A stretch of DNA of 64,000 nt from Sphingobacteriales bacterium 44-61. GTDB taxonomy: Bacteria > Bacteroidota > Bacteroidia > Chitinophagales > Chitinophagaceae. The stretch is from NCBI GenBank assembly GCA_001898405.1, contig MKTW01000001.1, forward strand, positions 868,001 to 932,000, read 5' to 3'. The notes under the pieces were generated by a model that had not been told where the DNA came from, ran no database searches, and saw nothing but the letters and a program-made list of their open reading frames with translations. Below, piece by piece: positions 1 through 9,238 of the stretch (position 1 is the stretch's first letter; each line of letters opens with the position of its first letter). A program made the translations under genes and the position numbers.

Positions 1-1074
1 GCGGAGATAGACCTTGCTGATGGTATTGACCTGCACAGCCAGGCTGTGTATGAAAAAGCCGGGCAAAACCTGCTGGACCTTCAGCAAAAAGGCATCCTCT
101 TTACCGAAGAAAAGCCTTGCTACTATATCTATCGCCTAATCATGGATGGCCGCAGCCAGACCGGTCTTGTTTGCGTTTCTTCCGTGCAGGATTATTTTAA
201 TGATGTGATCAAAAAGCATGAATTCACACGGCCGGAAAAAGAAAAGGACCGTATTGATCACATGAAAACGATACGTGCGCAAACGGGCAACGTATTCATG
301 GCATACAACAACGTAAAAGAACTGGATACCATCATCAACAACTGGAAAGATTATCATTCTCCTGTGTATGATTTTACAGCTGATGATGGCATACAACATA
401 CTGTTTGGGTAGTGGATGAAGACAATGCCGTAAGCGAGATCACCCGCCTCTTTGGCCAGAAAGTTCCGGCCACCTATATTGCCGATGGCCATCACCGCGC
501 AGCTTCTGCAGCCAAAGTGAGCAGGGAATTAAAAGACAGTTCTTCTGCCGGCTTTTTCCTTACTACTATTTTCCCTGCCAGCGAACTCGCTATCATGGAT
601 TATAACCGCGTAGTGAAAGACCTGAACGGGCATGATGCTGATGATTTTATCAGCGCCCTGCAGGATGATTTCATGATCACCCATAGCTCAGAGCCGGTAA
701 AGCCTGCCCATCAGCATGAGTTCGGCATGTATTTGGATAAACAGTGGTATATTCTTACGTCACGCAAAGACACTTATACCCTGGACCCGATCGGCGTGCT
801 GGACGTAACGATATTATCCAACAATATCCTTGACAAATTACTGGGCATAAAAGATCAGCGTACTGATAAGCGGATCGATTTTGTAGGAGGGATCCGCGGT
901 CTTGGCGAGCTGGAAAGAAGGGTGGACAGTGGTGAAATGAAAGTAGCATTCAGCCTTTACCCGGTTACCATTCAGCAGTTGTTCGATATCGCCGACAGCG
1001 GAAATGTGATGCCGCCCAAAAGCACCTGGTTTGAACCAAAGCTGAGGGACGGGCTACTCACCCATCTTATTTAA
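1..1074 (+). CDS. DUF1015 family protein (5' end outside window)
   Basis: The frame is open from base 1 without a start that fits the family, so the window begins inside the gene; the GTG at 46 is an internal Val. About 357 codons are visible against roughly 410 usual for DUF1015, so some 50-60 N-terminal residues are missing. Diagnostic stretches are MDGRSQTGLV, KKHEFTRPEKEKDRI, VYDFTADDGIQHTVW, YIADGHHRAASAAK and ILDYNRV-like IMDYNRVVKDLNG. The molecular function is unknown. In Bacteroidota this family commonly sits beside serC/serA, so serine biosynthesis genes may lie just to the left; that is inference. A 221-base gap follows before the next gene on the same strand. Confidence 0.9.
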   Translation, partial: AEIDLADGIDLHSQAVYEKAGQNLLDLQQKGILFTEEKPCYYIYRLIMDGRSQTGLVCVSSVQDYFNDVIKKHEFTRPEKEKDRIDHMKTIRAQTGNVFMAYNNVKELDTIINNWKDYHSPVYDFTADDGIQHTVWVVDEDNAVSEITRLFGQKVPATYIADGHHRAASAAKVSRELKDSSSAGFFLTTIFPASELAIMDYNRVVKDLNGHDADDFISALQDDFMITHSSEPVKPAHQHEFGMYLDKQWYILTSRKDTYTLDPIGVLDVTILSNNILDKLLGIKDQRTDKRIDFVGGIRGLGELERRVDSGEMKVAFSLYPVTIQQLFDIADSGNVMPPKSTWFEPKLRDGLLTHLI

Positions 1075-1295
1075 ACATTGAAGGTTAGCTGTTAAGAACA
1101 TCTAAAAATTAGAGCATACATCGCTTAAGGCAATGGGAAACCGCTACGGCGAGCCGTAAACAGCTTAGCTTTGTGTGATCTTCATAACTTGTATGATGAA
1201 GCGCCCGGGGCAATTTCCCTACAGGGAAATATGCAATATGGCGTTCCATTCTACAAAACATCAGCCACCGGAGACGGTGAACAAAAAAAATACGA

Positions 1296-2318
1296 ATGAA
1301 AAAACTTTTCCTTATCCCCGCCCTATCCCTTTTTGCCCTGGCGGTTTTTGCGCAGGACGATGCAAAGACCATGCATGAAACAGCCAAAGGATATATGCGT
1401 ACGGGTGATTTTGATAATGCGATCCTTGTATTGAACCGTGCGCTTGTTCAGGATAAGACCAACCTGGAAATGCAGAAAGACCTGGTAATGTCCTATTACC
1501 TGAAAAGGTCTTATGACAAAGCGCTGGAAGGAGCCAAACTCCTTTTAGAGCGTGAAGATGCGGATGTAATATGTTACCAGATCGCCGGTAATGTATACAA
1601 AGCGCTGGAAGAGGTAAAGGAATGCGACAAGATGTATAAAAAAGGCCTGAAGAAGTTTCCTAAAAGCGGGCCTTTATACAGCGAGTATGGTGAACTGCTT
1701 TTATCTGCCCATAACAACTCCGCTATTGACCTCTGGGAGAAAGGCATCCAGGTAGATCCTGCCTATGGAGGCAACTATTACAATGCCGCTCTTTTTTATT
1801 TTTCTACCAACGATAAAGTTTGGAGCCTGATATACGGTGAGATCTTTATAAATATGGAAAGCCTTTCACAGAGAGGTGCCGCTATGAAAGAACTGTTGCT
1901 GAAAGCATACAAAGAAAAATTGTTCAATGAAGCTGATCTGACCAAAGACGCCGATAAAAGCAAAAGTGATTTCGCTAAAGCTTATTTGCTGACTATGAAT
2001 AAACAGTTAAGCCTGACCAATAAAGGCGTGACAGTGGAAACCCTCGGAATGGTCCGTTCAAGGTTTATCCTTGACTGGTACAATACCTATGCAACAAAAT
2101 TTCCTTTCCGCCTGTTCGATTACCAGCGCCAGCTTTTGCAGGACGGTCTCTTTGAAGCCTATAATCAATGGCTGTTTGGTCCGGTAGAAAACCTGGCAGC
2201 TTACGACAGCTGGACAAAAGCACATGCCGATCAATACGAAGCACTTAACAAATTCCAGCGCAACAGGGTGTTCAAGATGCCTCCGGGACAATATTACCAG
2301 GCTGCAGCCGGCAAATAA
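1296..2318 (+). CDS. Secreted tetratricopeptide-repeat protein
   Basis: A 340-residue protein with an N-terminal signal peptide (MKKLFLIPALSLFALAVFAQ, likely cut after Ala-Gln). TPR-like helix pairs follow at about residues 25-170 (for example GYMRTGDFDNAILVLNRAL, then LKRSYDKALEGAKLLLERE, and YSEYGELLLSAHNNSAIDLW). The C-terminal half is helical and I recognise no domain there. No catalytic motif is visible. It probably works as a periplasmic or outer-membrane-facing scaffold; a specific function cannot be named. The ATG at 1296 is chosen because it starts the signal peptide. The gene stands alone on the plus strand and is followed by a 30-base-arm inverted repeat that could end the transcript. 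Confidence 0.75.
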   Translation: MKKLFLIPALSLFALAVFAQDDAKTMHETAKGYMRTGDFDNAILVLNRALVQDKTNLEMQKDLVMSYYLKRSYDKALEGAKLLLEREDADVICYQIAGNVYKALEEVKECDKMYKKGLKKFPKSGPLYSEYGELLLSAHNNSAIDLWEKGIQVDPAYGGNYYNAALFYFSTNDKVWSLIYGEIFINMESLSQRGAAMKELLLKAYKEKLFNEADLTKDADKSKSDFAKAYLLTMNKQLSLTNKGVTVETLGMVRSRFILDWYNTYATKFPFRLFDYQRQLLQDGLFEAYNQWLFGPVENLAAYDSWTKAHADQYEALNKFQRNRVFKMPPGQYYQAAAGK

Positions 2319-2327
2319 TACACAGCT

Positions 2328-2416
2328 AAAAGGTTTAAGGGTTTAAAAGCTTAAGGTTTACGGGCAGGCAGACGTTTGCTTATTGGACCTTAAACTTTTA
2401 AACCCTTAAACCTTTT
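2328..2416 (+). terminator. Long AT-rich inverted repeat after the TPR gene
   Basis: Arms 2328-2357 and 2387-2416 are complementary over 30 bases with one mismatch; the outer 22 bases are perfect (AAAAGGTTTAAGGGTTTAAA and onward). The loop is 29 bases. It starts 10 bases after the TPR stop and could act as a terminator or be a dispersed palindromic repeat. There is no strong T run directly after the right arm. Confidence 0.6.
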
Positions 2417-2494
2417 AAACATCTTAAACTTTAGGGCTTCCTCCTTCTTTAAAGCTTTTTTACCTAATTTGTCTACAGAATAACGATTGTAATT

Positions 2495-4276
2495 ATGACA
2501 GAGCCCCGCAGACTTTTTGATTGTATCGAATGGCACCTGGAAAGAGCGCCACTGGAAGTAACATTAGCCGGAAAAGAAAGCGGCCGCTGGAAAACGTACA
2601 GCACCCGTGAAGTAGCCACTATCGTTGAAGATCTGGCCGCTGGCCTGCTGGCCCTTGGCGCCAGCCCCAACGATATGACGGTAGAAAACCGGGATAAGAT
2701 CGCCATTCTCAGTAAAAACAGGCCTGAATGGTTGATGATTGACCTGGCAGTGCAGCAAACCGGCGCCATCTTAACACCAGTATATCCCACTATCAGCATT
2801 GGCGACCTGGAATTCGTGTTGCAGGACGCACAGGTGAAATTCGTATTCGTAAATGATGAAGAGCTTTACCTGAAAGTATTCAGCCTGAAAGATAAACTTC
2901 CTGACCTCAAGGAAATATTCACGATTGAACATGTGGCCAACGCCACTTACTGGAAAGATATCGCTGCACATGCTACACCCGAAACAAGGGCACGCGTAAA
3001 AGAAATTGCTGCAAACATAAAATATGAAGATGTGGCGACGATCCTTTACACATCCGGCACCACCGGCACCCCCAAAGGTGTAATGCTTACGCATCGCAAT
3101 ATTCTTTCCAATGTGGTAGCCTGCCTGCCCTGCTTTCCTCCCGGAGAAAATATGCGTTCATTAAGTTTTTTGCCGCTCAATCACATCTTTGAAAAAATGG
3201 TGAGCTATCTCTATCTTTTCAGAGGCACATCTATTTATTATGCAGAAAGCCTTGACACAATTGGTGAGAACCTGAAAGAAGTGAAGCCGCATATGTTCAC
3301 CACGGTGCCCCGGCTGCTGGAGAAAGTATATGATCGCATTATGCAGAAAGGCAATGAGCTCACAGGCATCAAAAAGAAATTATTCTTCTGGGCACATGGC
3401 CTTGCGGAAAAATTTGAGATCAATCAGAACCAGGGGCTTTGGTACACTATACAATTGAAACTGGCCAACAAACTTATCTTCAGTAAATGGAGGGAAGGCC
3501 TGGGCAATGAACTGAAATGTATCGTAACCGGCGGCGCTGCCTGCCAGGTGAGGCTGATACGCATTTTTACTGCTGCAAGGATTCCTATCATGGAAGGGTA
3601 TGGCCTTACTGAAACATCACCTGTGATCGCCGTTAACCGCTACCAGGAAGAAAACCGCAAATTCGGGACCGTCGGTCCATTGATTGACGGAGTGGAAGTA
3701 AAGATCGCAGAAGACGGAGAAATATTAAGCAAAGGCCCACACATCATGCTGGGCTATTACAAACGCCCTGATCTCACGGCTGAAACCATCACCGATGGCT
3801 GGCTTCATACTGGTGATATCGGTACAATGGTCGACAATCATTTTCTCAAGATCACTGACCGTAAAAAGGAATTGTTCAAGACAAGTGGCGGTAAATATGT
3901 GGCACCACTTACTGTGGAAAACAAACTGAAGGAATCGCCTTATATTGAACAGGTGATGGTAGTAGGACCTGAAAGGAAATTTGTAGGAGGATTGATCGTA
4001 CCTGCATTTCCTGCACTGCGCGACTGGTGCAAACAGAATGGCATACCCGATACGACCAATGAAGAACTGATCCGTAATGAAAAAGTGATCAGTTTTTATA
4101 AAGAGATTGTTGAGCGATATAATAAATACCTCAATCACGTGGAGCAGGTAAAGAAATTTGAACTGCTGCCTAATGAATGGGGAATTGACACCGGCGAAAT
4201 GACTCCCAAACTTTCGATGAAGCGGAAAGTGATCACGGAAAAATATAAAGATGCGATTGAACGCATCTATGCTTAA
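2495..4276 (+). CDS. Long-chain fatty acid-CoA ligase (AMP-binding family)
   Basis: 593 residues, the usual size for bacterial long-chain acyl-CoA synthetases. The enzyme activates fatty acids with ATP and CoA through an acyl-adenylate. Visible motifs: P-loop-like YTSGTTGTPKG at residues 185-195, the gate/adenine motif GYGLTETSP, and GWLHTGDIG with the hinge DRKKELFKTSGGKYVAP near the C-terminus, all in the expected order. The N-terminus (MTEPRRLFDCIEWHLE) is soluble. It is likely a FadD/FACL-type enzyme in the cytoplasm at the inner membrane. It stands alone, with a repeat element on either side. The exact chain-length preference cannot be read from sequence. Confidence 0.9.
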   Translation: MTEPRRLFDCIEWHLERAPLEVTLAGKESGRWKTYSTREVATIVEDLAAGLLALGASPNDMTVENRDKIAILSKNRPEWLMIDLAVQQTGAILTPVYPTISIGDLEFVLQDAQVKFVFVNDEELYLKVFSLKDKLPDLKEIFTIEHVANATYWKDIAAHATPETRARVKEIAANIKYEDVATILYTSGTTGTPKGVMLTHRNILSNVVACLPCFPPGENMRSLSFLPLNHIFEKMVSYLYLFRGTSIYYAESLDTIGENLKEVKPHMFTTVPRLLEKVYDRIMQKGNELTGIKKKLFFWAHGLAEKFEINQNQGLWYTIQLKLANKLIFSKWREGLGNELKCIVTGGAACQVRLIRIFTAARIPIMEGYGLTETSPVIAVNRYQEENRKFGTVGPLIDGVEVKIAEDGEILSKGPHIMLGYYKRPDLTAETITDGWLHTGDIGTMVDNHFLKITDRKKELFKTSGGKYVAPLTVENKLKESPYIEQVMVVGPERKFVGGLIVPAFPALRDWCKQNGIPDTTNEELIRNEKVISFYKEIVERYNKYLNHVEQVKKFELLPNEWGIDTGEMTPKLSMKRKVITEKYKDAIERIYA

Positions 4277-4301
4277 TGGTTTCTCACGAAAGAGGTTTTT
4301 C

Positions 4302-4424
4302 TCCCACTAAGACAACAAAGAGCACAAAGAAATCATGTAACTGAGCTGACTGCTTTGTTTCCTTTTCAGAAAATGAAGTTGAATGCACAATTATTTCTTT
4401 GTGCTCTTTGTTGTCTTAGTGGGA
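4302..4424. repeat. Palindromic intergenic repeat, family 1, copy 1
   Basis: Perfect 32-base arms at 4302-4333 and 4393-4424 (core TCCCACTAAGACAACAAAGA and its complement), loop 59 bases. Two related copies lie at 51677-51797 and 59815-59919, with base changes matched in both arms. It sits 25 bases after the acyl-CoA ligase stop, in an intergenic space. Confidence 0.85.
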
Positions 4425-4481
4425 AACCCAACTCTTTTTGCGGGACACCAAAAAAGTCCTACCTTTTAGAGAAACCGGTTC

Positions 4482-5135
4482 ATGAAAAAGAACACTTCTC
4501 CTATTGATTGCTCCTTTACTGATTATTTTAAACAACATTATCCTGATGCAAACGACATATCAGCGATCCCTCCTGAGCAACTGATTGACCTTCGTAAAAA
4601 TTATATCAACGAATTGCTGGCGCAGGATTTGGGGGAATTGAATGAGGTGGAAAAGATCGTTAGCAAAAGTATTAACAACCGCAAGATATTATCAAAGCAT
4701 CACTTCCTTCCTACCGATAAGAACCTGAGTTTTGGTGAAAGGCTGGCCGATAAAGTAGCCAGTTTCGGTGGAAGCTGGTCATTCATTATTATTTTCTTTA
4801 TCATCCTGATAATATGGATGGGATTCAATGCCTGGTTTCTGCATAATAAAGGCTTCGATCCCTATCCCTTTATCCTGCTCAACCTGATCCTTTCCTGCCT
4901 GGCCGCCATCCAGGCGCCTATCATTATGATGAGTCAGAACCGCCAGGAGGCAAAAGACCGCCAGCGTGCAGAACACGATTACAAGGTAAACCTCAAAGCA
5001 GAAGTGGAGATCCGCATGCTTCATGAAAAACTCGACCACCTGTTGCTGCATCAGAATAAACGGCTGCTGGAAATACAGAAAGTGGAAATGGAGATGCTGG
5101 AAGGAATTGAAAAAGCAGTAAGAGAAGGCAAATAG
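4482..5135 (+). CDS. DUF1003 membrane protein
   Basis: 217 residues. Residues 1-85 form a soluble helical region with the family's NRKILSKHHF and LSFGERLADKVASFGGSW segments. Two membrane spans follow at about 95-117 and 126-148 (FIIIFFIILIIWMGFNAWFL, then PFILLNLILSCLAAIQAPI). The C-terminus from MMSQNRQEAKDRQRAEHDY on is charged, heptad-like and probably coiled coil. This order is typical of DUF1003, whose function is unknown (sometimes linked to cyclic-nucleotide or stress context). The gene lies 86 bases before htpG on the same strand, with no obvious terminator between them, so co-transcription is possible. Confidence 0.85.
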   Translation: MKKNTSPIDCSFTDYFKQHYPDANDISAIPPEQLIDLRKNYINELLAQDLGELNEVEKIVSKSINNRKILSKHHFLPTDKNLSFGERLADKVASFGGSWSFIIIFFIILIIWMGFNAWFLHNKGFDPYPFILLNLILSCLAAIQAPIIMMSQNRQEAKDRQRAEHDYKVNLKAEVEIRMLHEKLDHLLLHQNKRLLEIQKVEMEMLEGIEKAVREGK

Positions 5136-5221
5136 AAGGCCCTGTCCCTGCCACTTTGTCCGCGCATACCAGTTTGGAACACCCATTGCTTAAAAGGGCC
5201 GATAACTCTTTTCAAAAAATT

Positions 5222-7111
5222 ATGACTATGCAAGAAAAAGGTACAATCTCGATCCATACAGAGAATATTTTCCCTATTATTAAAAAGTTCCTGTACTCTG
5301 ATCACGAGATCTTTTTGAGAGAACTGGTTTCCAATGCCATAGATGCTACTCAAAAGATCAAACGCCTTTCATCCCTGGGCCAATACAAGGGAGAACTGGG
5401 CAATCTGCAGGTGGAAGTGGCTTTTGATAAAGACAAAAAGACCCTCACTGTCAGTGATTCCGGGCTGGGGATGACCGCTGATGAGATCAAAAAATATATT
5501 AACCAGATCGCATTTTCCGGCGCCACAGAGTTCGTGGAGAAATTCAAGGACGCAAAAGATGCCAATGAACTGATCGGCAAATTCGGTCTTGGCTTTTATT
5601 CCGCCTTTATGGTGGCTGATAAAGTGGAGATACAGACCCTTTCTTACCAGGAAGGCGCCACGCCAGCCCGCTGGATCTGTGAAGGCAGCACTGATTTTGA
5701 GATCACTCCCGGCAACCGCACCACACGCGGTACAGATATCATTCTTCATATCAACAATGATTCAGAAGAATTCCTTGACCAGCACAAGCTGGAAGAGATC
5801 CTGAAAAAACATTGTGCCTTCTTACCGGTGCCTGTGAAGTTCGGCACCCGCAGCCAATCCGTCGAAGATGGCCAGGATGATAAAGGTGAAACCAAATACA
5901 AGACCATCGAAGTGGATAATATCATCAATAACACCACTCCGATCTGGACTAAATCGCCTTCAGAACTTACCGATAAAGATTACCTGGATTTTTATAAAGA
6001 ATTATATCCGTTCTCAGACGATCCGCTGTTCTGGATACATCTCAACGTGGATTATCCCTTCAATCTCACCGGCGTTCTTTATTTCCCCAAAATCAAAAAG
6101 GAAGTGGAACTGCGGCCCAACAAGATCAAACTTTTCTCCCGCCAGGTGTTTATTACAGATGAAGTAAAAGACATTGTTCCTGAATTCCTGATGCTGCTGC
6201 ATGGAGTGATCGACTCACCCGATATTCCGCTCAATGTATCACGCAGCTTTTTGCAGGCAGACAGCCATGTAAAAAAGATCAATTCTCATATCACCAAAAA
6301 GGTAGCTGATAAGCTGGCTGATCTTTTCAAAAAAGACAGAAAAGCTTATGAAGAAAAATGGTCTGATATAGGTCTGTTTGTAAAATACGGCATGCTCACA
6401 GATGAGAAATTTTATGAAAGAGCAAAAGATTTTGTGTTGCTGACCAATACAAAAAATGAGTTCTATACCCTTACTGAATACCAGGAAAAAGTATCTCCGC
6501 TGCAAACAGATAAGGATGGCAACCGTATTTATCTCTACACTACAGATCCCGGCAAGCAGGATGCTTTTATTCAATCTGCCGAGGCAAGGGATTATGACGT
6601 ACTGATGATGAATTCACCGCTAGACAATCATTTTATCAGCCAACTGGAACAAAAACTGGAAAAGACACAGGTAAAACGTGTTGATTCAGGCACAGCAGAT
6701 TCACTGATCAATAAAGAAGAGCCGCTGCCTTCCGTATTAAGCGAAGAAGAATCCAGTGCAGTTAAAGCAGTATTTGAAAAAACGATCACGAAACCGGGTA
6801 TGTCCGTAGCAGTGGAAAGCCTTTCTCCTGCTGAATTGCCTGTTACTGTAACAATGGACGAATTCATGCGCCGCATGAAAGACATGGCAGCGATGGGTGG
6901 TGGAATGGGATTTTATGGGTCTTTACCTGATAATTATAAAGTAACGGTTAACAGCAATCATCCATTGGTCGGCAAAATTGCACAGGCAGGAAATGATGAA
7001 GAGAAAACAAACCTGGCTAAGCAGGCGTTTGACCTGGCTTTATTATCACAAGGCTTGCTGACAGGTGCGGAGTTGACAGATTTTGTGAAGAGAAGTGTGG
7101 CAATGCTGTAA
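5222..7111 (+). CDS. htpG: Chaperone protein HtpG (Hsp90)
   Basis: 629 residues from the ATG at 5222 (ATGACTATG; a second ATG at 5228 is equally plausible). A longer frame from a TTG at 5156 adds 22 residues unlike the family and is rejected. The N-terminal GHKL ATPase is intact: N-box FLRELVSNAIDAT at about 31-43, DSGLGMT at 79-85 and GKFGLGFYSAF at 119-129. The middle domain (WIHLNVDYPFNLTGVLYFP; DVPLNVSRSFLQ-like DIPLNVSRSFLQ) follows, then a C-terminal dimerisation region with VNSNHPLV. It is a cytosolic, ATP-driven dimeric chaperone. It is convergent with the uronate operon, and a family-2 palindrome starts 6 bases after its stop. Confidence 0.97.
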   Translation: MTMQEKGTISIHTENIFPIIKKFLYSDHEIFLRELVSNAIDATQKIKRLSSLGQYKGELGNLQVEVAFDKDKKTLTVSDSGLGMTADEIKKYINQIAFSGATEFVEKFKDAKDANELIGKFGLGFYSAFMVADKVEIQTLSYQEGATPARWICEGSTDFEITPGNRTTRGTDIILHINNDSEEFLDQHKLEEILKKHCAFLPVPVKFGTRSQSVEDGQDDKGETKYKTIEVDNIINNTTPIWTKSPSELTDKDYLDFYKELYPFSDDPLFWIHLNVDYPFNLTGVLYFPKIKKEVELRPNKIKLFSRQVFITDEVKDIVPEFLMLLHGVIDSPDIPLNVSRSFLQADSHVKKINSHITKKVADKLADLFKKDRKAYEEKWSDIGLFVKYGMLTDEKFYERAKDFVLLTNTKNEFYTLTEYQEKVSPLQTDKDGNRIYLYTTDPGKQDAFIQSAEARDYDVLMMNSPLDNHFISQLEQKLEKTQVKRVDSGTADSLINKEEPLPSVLSEEESSAVKAVFEKTITKPGMSVAVESLSPAELPVTVTMDEFMRRMKDMAAMGGGMGFYGSLPDNYKVTVNSNHPLVGKIAQAGNDEEKTNLAKQAFDLALLSQGLLTGAELTDFVKRSVAML

Positions 7112-7117
7112 ATTAAC

Positions 7118-7157
7118 AGTATCGCCAAGGGCGCAACGTTGCATTCTTGGCGATACT
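7118..7157. repeat. Palindromic intergenic repeat, family 2, copy A
   Basis: Arms AGTATCGCCAAG (7118-7129) and CTTGGCGATACT (7146-7157) are perfect complements. The 16-base loop contains GCAACGTTGC, itself palindromic. It lies between the convergent htpG and exuT genes and may serve as a bidirectional terminator. Related copies are at 21434-21480 and 37378-37468. Confidence 0.7.
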
Positions 7158-7177
7158 CTCTTATACCTGCAAACAGT

Positions 7178-8569
7178 TTACAGATCTGTTATCAATTTAT
7201 ATTTGGGCACTAGCGATTTCATGAGGCCCCAGGCTACTAAGTAAGCAACAGCGCAAAAAGTAAACATGATCGTGTATCCTGTTTCGATATGTCCCAACGC
7301 CTTGTAATGGTCAAACAATACGCCGCCGACTTTGCTGACGATCATCCCTCCAATACCACCAGCCATACCTCCAATACCAACCACTGAACCTACTGCTTTC
7401 TTGGGAAACATGTCTGATACAGTAGTAAAAATATTAGCACTCCATGCCTGGTGTGCAGAAGCTCCAATACCGATCAGGATAACAGGCATCCAGTAGCTTG
7501 CTTGTCCCAATGGTTGCGCCGCTAACACCACCAGCGGAATCAAAGCAATCAATAACATGGCTTTCATTCTTCCATCATAAGGCTGATATCCTCTTTTGAT
7601 AAAATATATAGGGAACCATCCGCCACCAATACTGCCAAACATTGTCATGCTATATAATACAGCCAGCGGTAACATAATATCTGTCCCTTCAATATGATAT
7701 TGATCTTTCAAATAAGCTGGCAACCAGAACAGGAAAAACCACCAAACACCATCAGTTAAGAATTTGCCGATGGTAAAAGACCAGGTTTGCTTGTACCCCA
7801 GCAGCTTAAACCAGGAGACTTTTTCAGTAACCTCTGCTGCTACCCTATCTGGTGTAGCGGATTTATTTTCCTCATCACTGTGTATATAGTCATACTCCGC
7901 CTGACTAAGACGTTTTTGTTTGGCAGGTCTTTCATAATAGGTCAACCAGAAAAACAGCCAGATAAAGCCGATCGCTCCAATAAGTAAAAAAGCCCATTGC
8001 CATCCCCATTGTTTTTCAATCCAGGGAACAGTCAGCGGAGCTAGGATAGCACCTACATTCGCGCCTGAATTAAAAATCCCGGTAGCCAGAGATCGTTCTT
8101 TCTTTGGGAAATATTCTGCTGTGGCCTTGATGGCAGCTGGAAAATTACCGGCTTCACCAATTGCCAGAAATGCCCTTGCTACCATAAACCCAACGACAGA
8201 AACCGGTAAAAGCGCCAAACCTGTCCATCCAAGCACTGCAATTGTTGCGTTACCCATTGGCACTGCCAGAGCATGAATGATTGCTGCCAGCGACCAGATA
8301 ATGATCGCCCAGGCAAACCCTTTTTTAGTGCCAAGCTTATCAATTATCCTTCCAGCAAATAACATGGATATAGCGTAAGCTGCCTGAAACACCATAAGGA
8401 TATCGGAATACTGACTATTGGTCCAATTAAAGTATTCTGGCCTTTCAAGGGTAGGTTTCAATAAACTCAACACCTGTCTGTCCAAATAATTCACTGTTGT
8501 TGCAAAGAATAAAAGTGCACAGATCGTCCACCTGTACTTTCCAATCGTTTTTCCTATGGCTTGCTGCAT
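7178..8569 (-). CDS. exuT: Hexuronate transporter, MFS anion:cation symporter type
   Basis: 463 residues with about 12 hydrophobic spans and the ACS-family signature near the N-terminus (TTVNYLDRQVLSLLKP), which matches ExuT/GudP-type permeases. A longer central loop (about 200-240) carries charged residues, as usual between the two six-helix halves. It would import galacturonate or glucuronate by proton symport. It is the last gene of the nine-gene minus-strand uronate operon, 6 bases after eda. The uronate assignment rests on both the family and this context; related sugar acids cannot be excluded. It is convergent with htpG. Confidence 0.88.
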   Translation of the reverse strand: MQQAIGKTIGKYRWTICALLFFATTVNYLDRQVLSLLKPTLERPEYFNWTNSQYSDILMVFQAAYAISMLFAGRIIDKLGTKKGFAWAIIIWSLAAIIHALAVPMGNATIAVLGWTGLALLPVSVVGFMVARAFLAIGEAGNFPAAIKATAEYFPKKERSLATGIFNSGANVGAILAPLTVPWIEKQWGWQWAFLLIGAIGFIWLFFWLTYYERPAKQKRLSQAEYDYIHSDEENKSATPDRVAAEVTEKVSWFKLLGYKQTWSFTIGKFLTDGVWWFFLFWLPAYLKDQYHIEGTDIMLPLAVLYSMTMFGSIGGGWFPIYFIKRGYQPYDGRMKAMLLIALIPLVVLAAQPLGQASYWMPVILIGIGASAHQAWSANIFTTVSDMFPKKAVGSVVGIGGMAGGIGGMIVSKVGGVLFDHYKALGHIETGYTIMFTFCAVAYLVAWGLMKSLVPKYKLITDL

Positions 8570-8575
8570 ATCGGT

Positions 8576-9238
8576 TTATTTTTTTATAGCGGCGGTAATG
8601 GCCAATGCCTCCCTCGCCAGCCTGGTGATCGTTGCGTAATCTTTATTGGCTAAAACAGTTTTACTGATCATTTTGCTCCCTAATCCTACTGCACACACGC
8701 CTGCATTGAACCAGGCACCCATATTCTCTGCGCTAACTTCCACTCCACCAGTAGGCATAAAATCCATATCAGGGAATAATTCTTTAACAGCACTTACGAA
8801 GCCCGGACCTAACACATTACCGGGAAATAATTTCACCAGCTTACATCCTGCATTCCCGGCTACATGTATTTCAGTTGGCGTCATACAGCCAGGAAGCCAT
8901 AACACTTTTTGCAGGTATGCCACATCACATACATCAGCATCAAATACAGGGCTGATCAGAAAATCGGCACCCGCCTGAATAAAAGAGCTGGCCTGCTCTG
9001 CAGTACGGATCGTCCCTACTGCCAGCAGCAGATCCTTCATGCCATCATTTTTTGCAGCCACCATGGCTTTAAAATTATCAGCGGCCTGCTTGCCGCGATT
9101 GGTAAACTCGATCACCCGTATGCCTGCATCATACAAGGCACGGGTAACAGAAAGACAAACTTCTTTGCTGTCATGATAGAACAAAGGCAACAAGCCCTGT
9201 TTCTTTATCTGCTCAATGATGTACGTCTGCTGCTCCAT
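8576..9238 (-). CDS. eda: 2-dehydro-3-deoxy-phosphogluconate (KDPG) aldolase
   Basis: 220 residues, the normal size for class I KDPG/KHG aldolase. It splits KDPG into pyruvate and glyceraldehyde 3-phosphate, the last step of hexuronate breakdown. The catalytic Glu is E44 in VIEFTNRG, the Schiff-base Lys is K135 in KLVKLFPGN, and the phosphate-binding PTGGV and VGLGSKM segments follow. The reading frame overlaps the end of kdgK by 26 bases, which points to translational coupling. Its substrate is delivered by the kinase encoded just upstream. Confidence 0.95.
   Translation of the reverse strand: MEQQTYIIEQIKKQGLLPLFYHDSKEVCLSVTRALYDAGIRVIEFTNRGKQAADNFKAMVAAKNDGMKDLLLAVGTIRTAEQASSFIQAGADFLISPVFDADVCDVAYLQKVLWLPGCMTPTEIHVAGNAGCKLVKLFPGNVLGPGFVSAVKELFPDMDFMPTGGVEVSAENMGAWFNAGVCAVGLGSKMISKTVLANKDYATITRLAREALAITAAIKK

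Noticed and set aside
46-48. GTG as start of the DUF1015 gene
   Set aside because: The frame is open to base 1 and the 15 residues before it continue the family pattern, so the gene is cut by the window edge.
1166-1173. TAGCTTTG as promoter -7 box of the TPR gene
   Set aside because: It matches TAnnTTTG, but no -33 TTG lies 19-21 bases upstream and the leader would be over 110 bases, so evidence is too thin.
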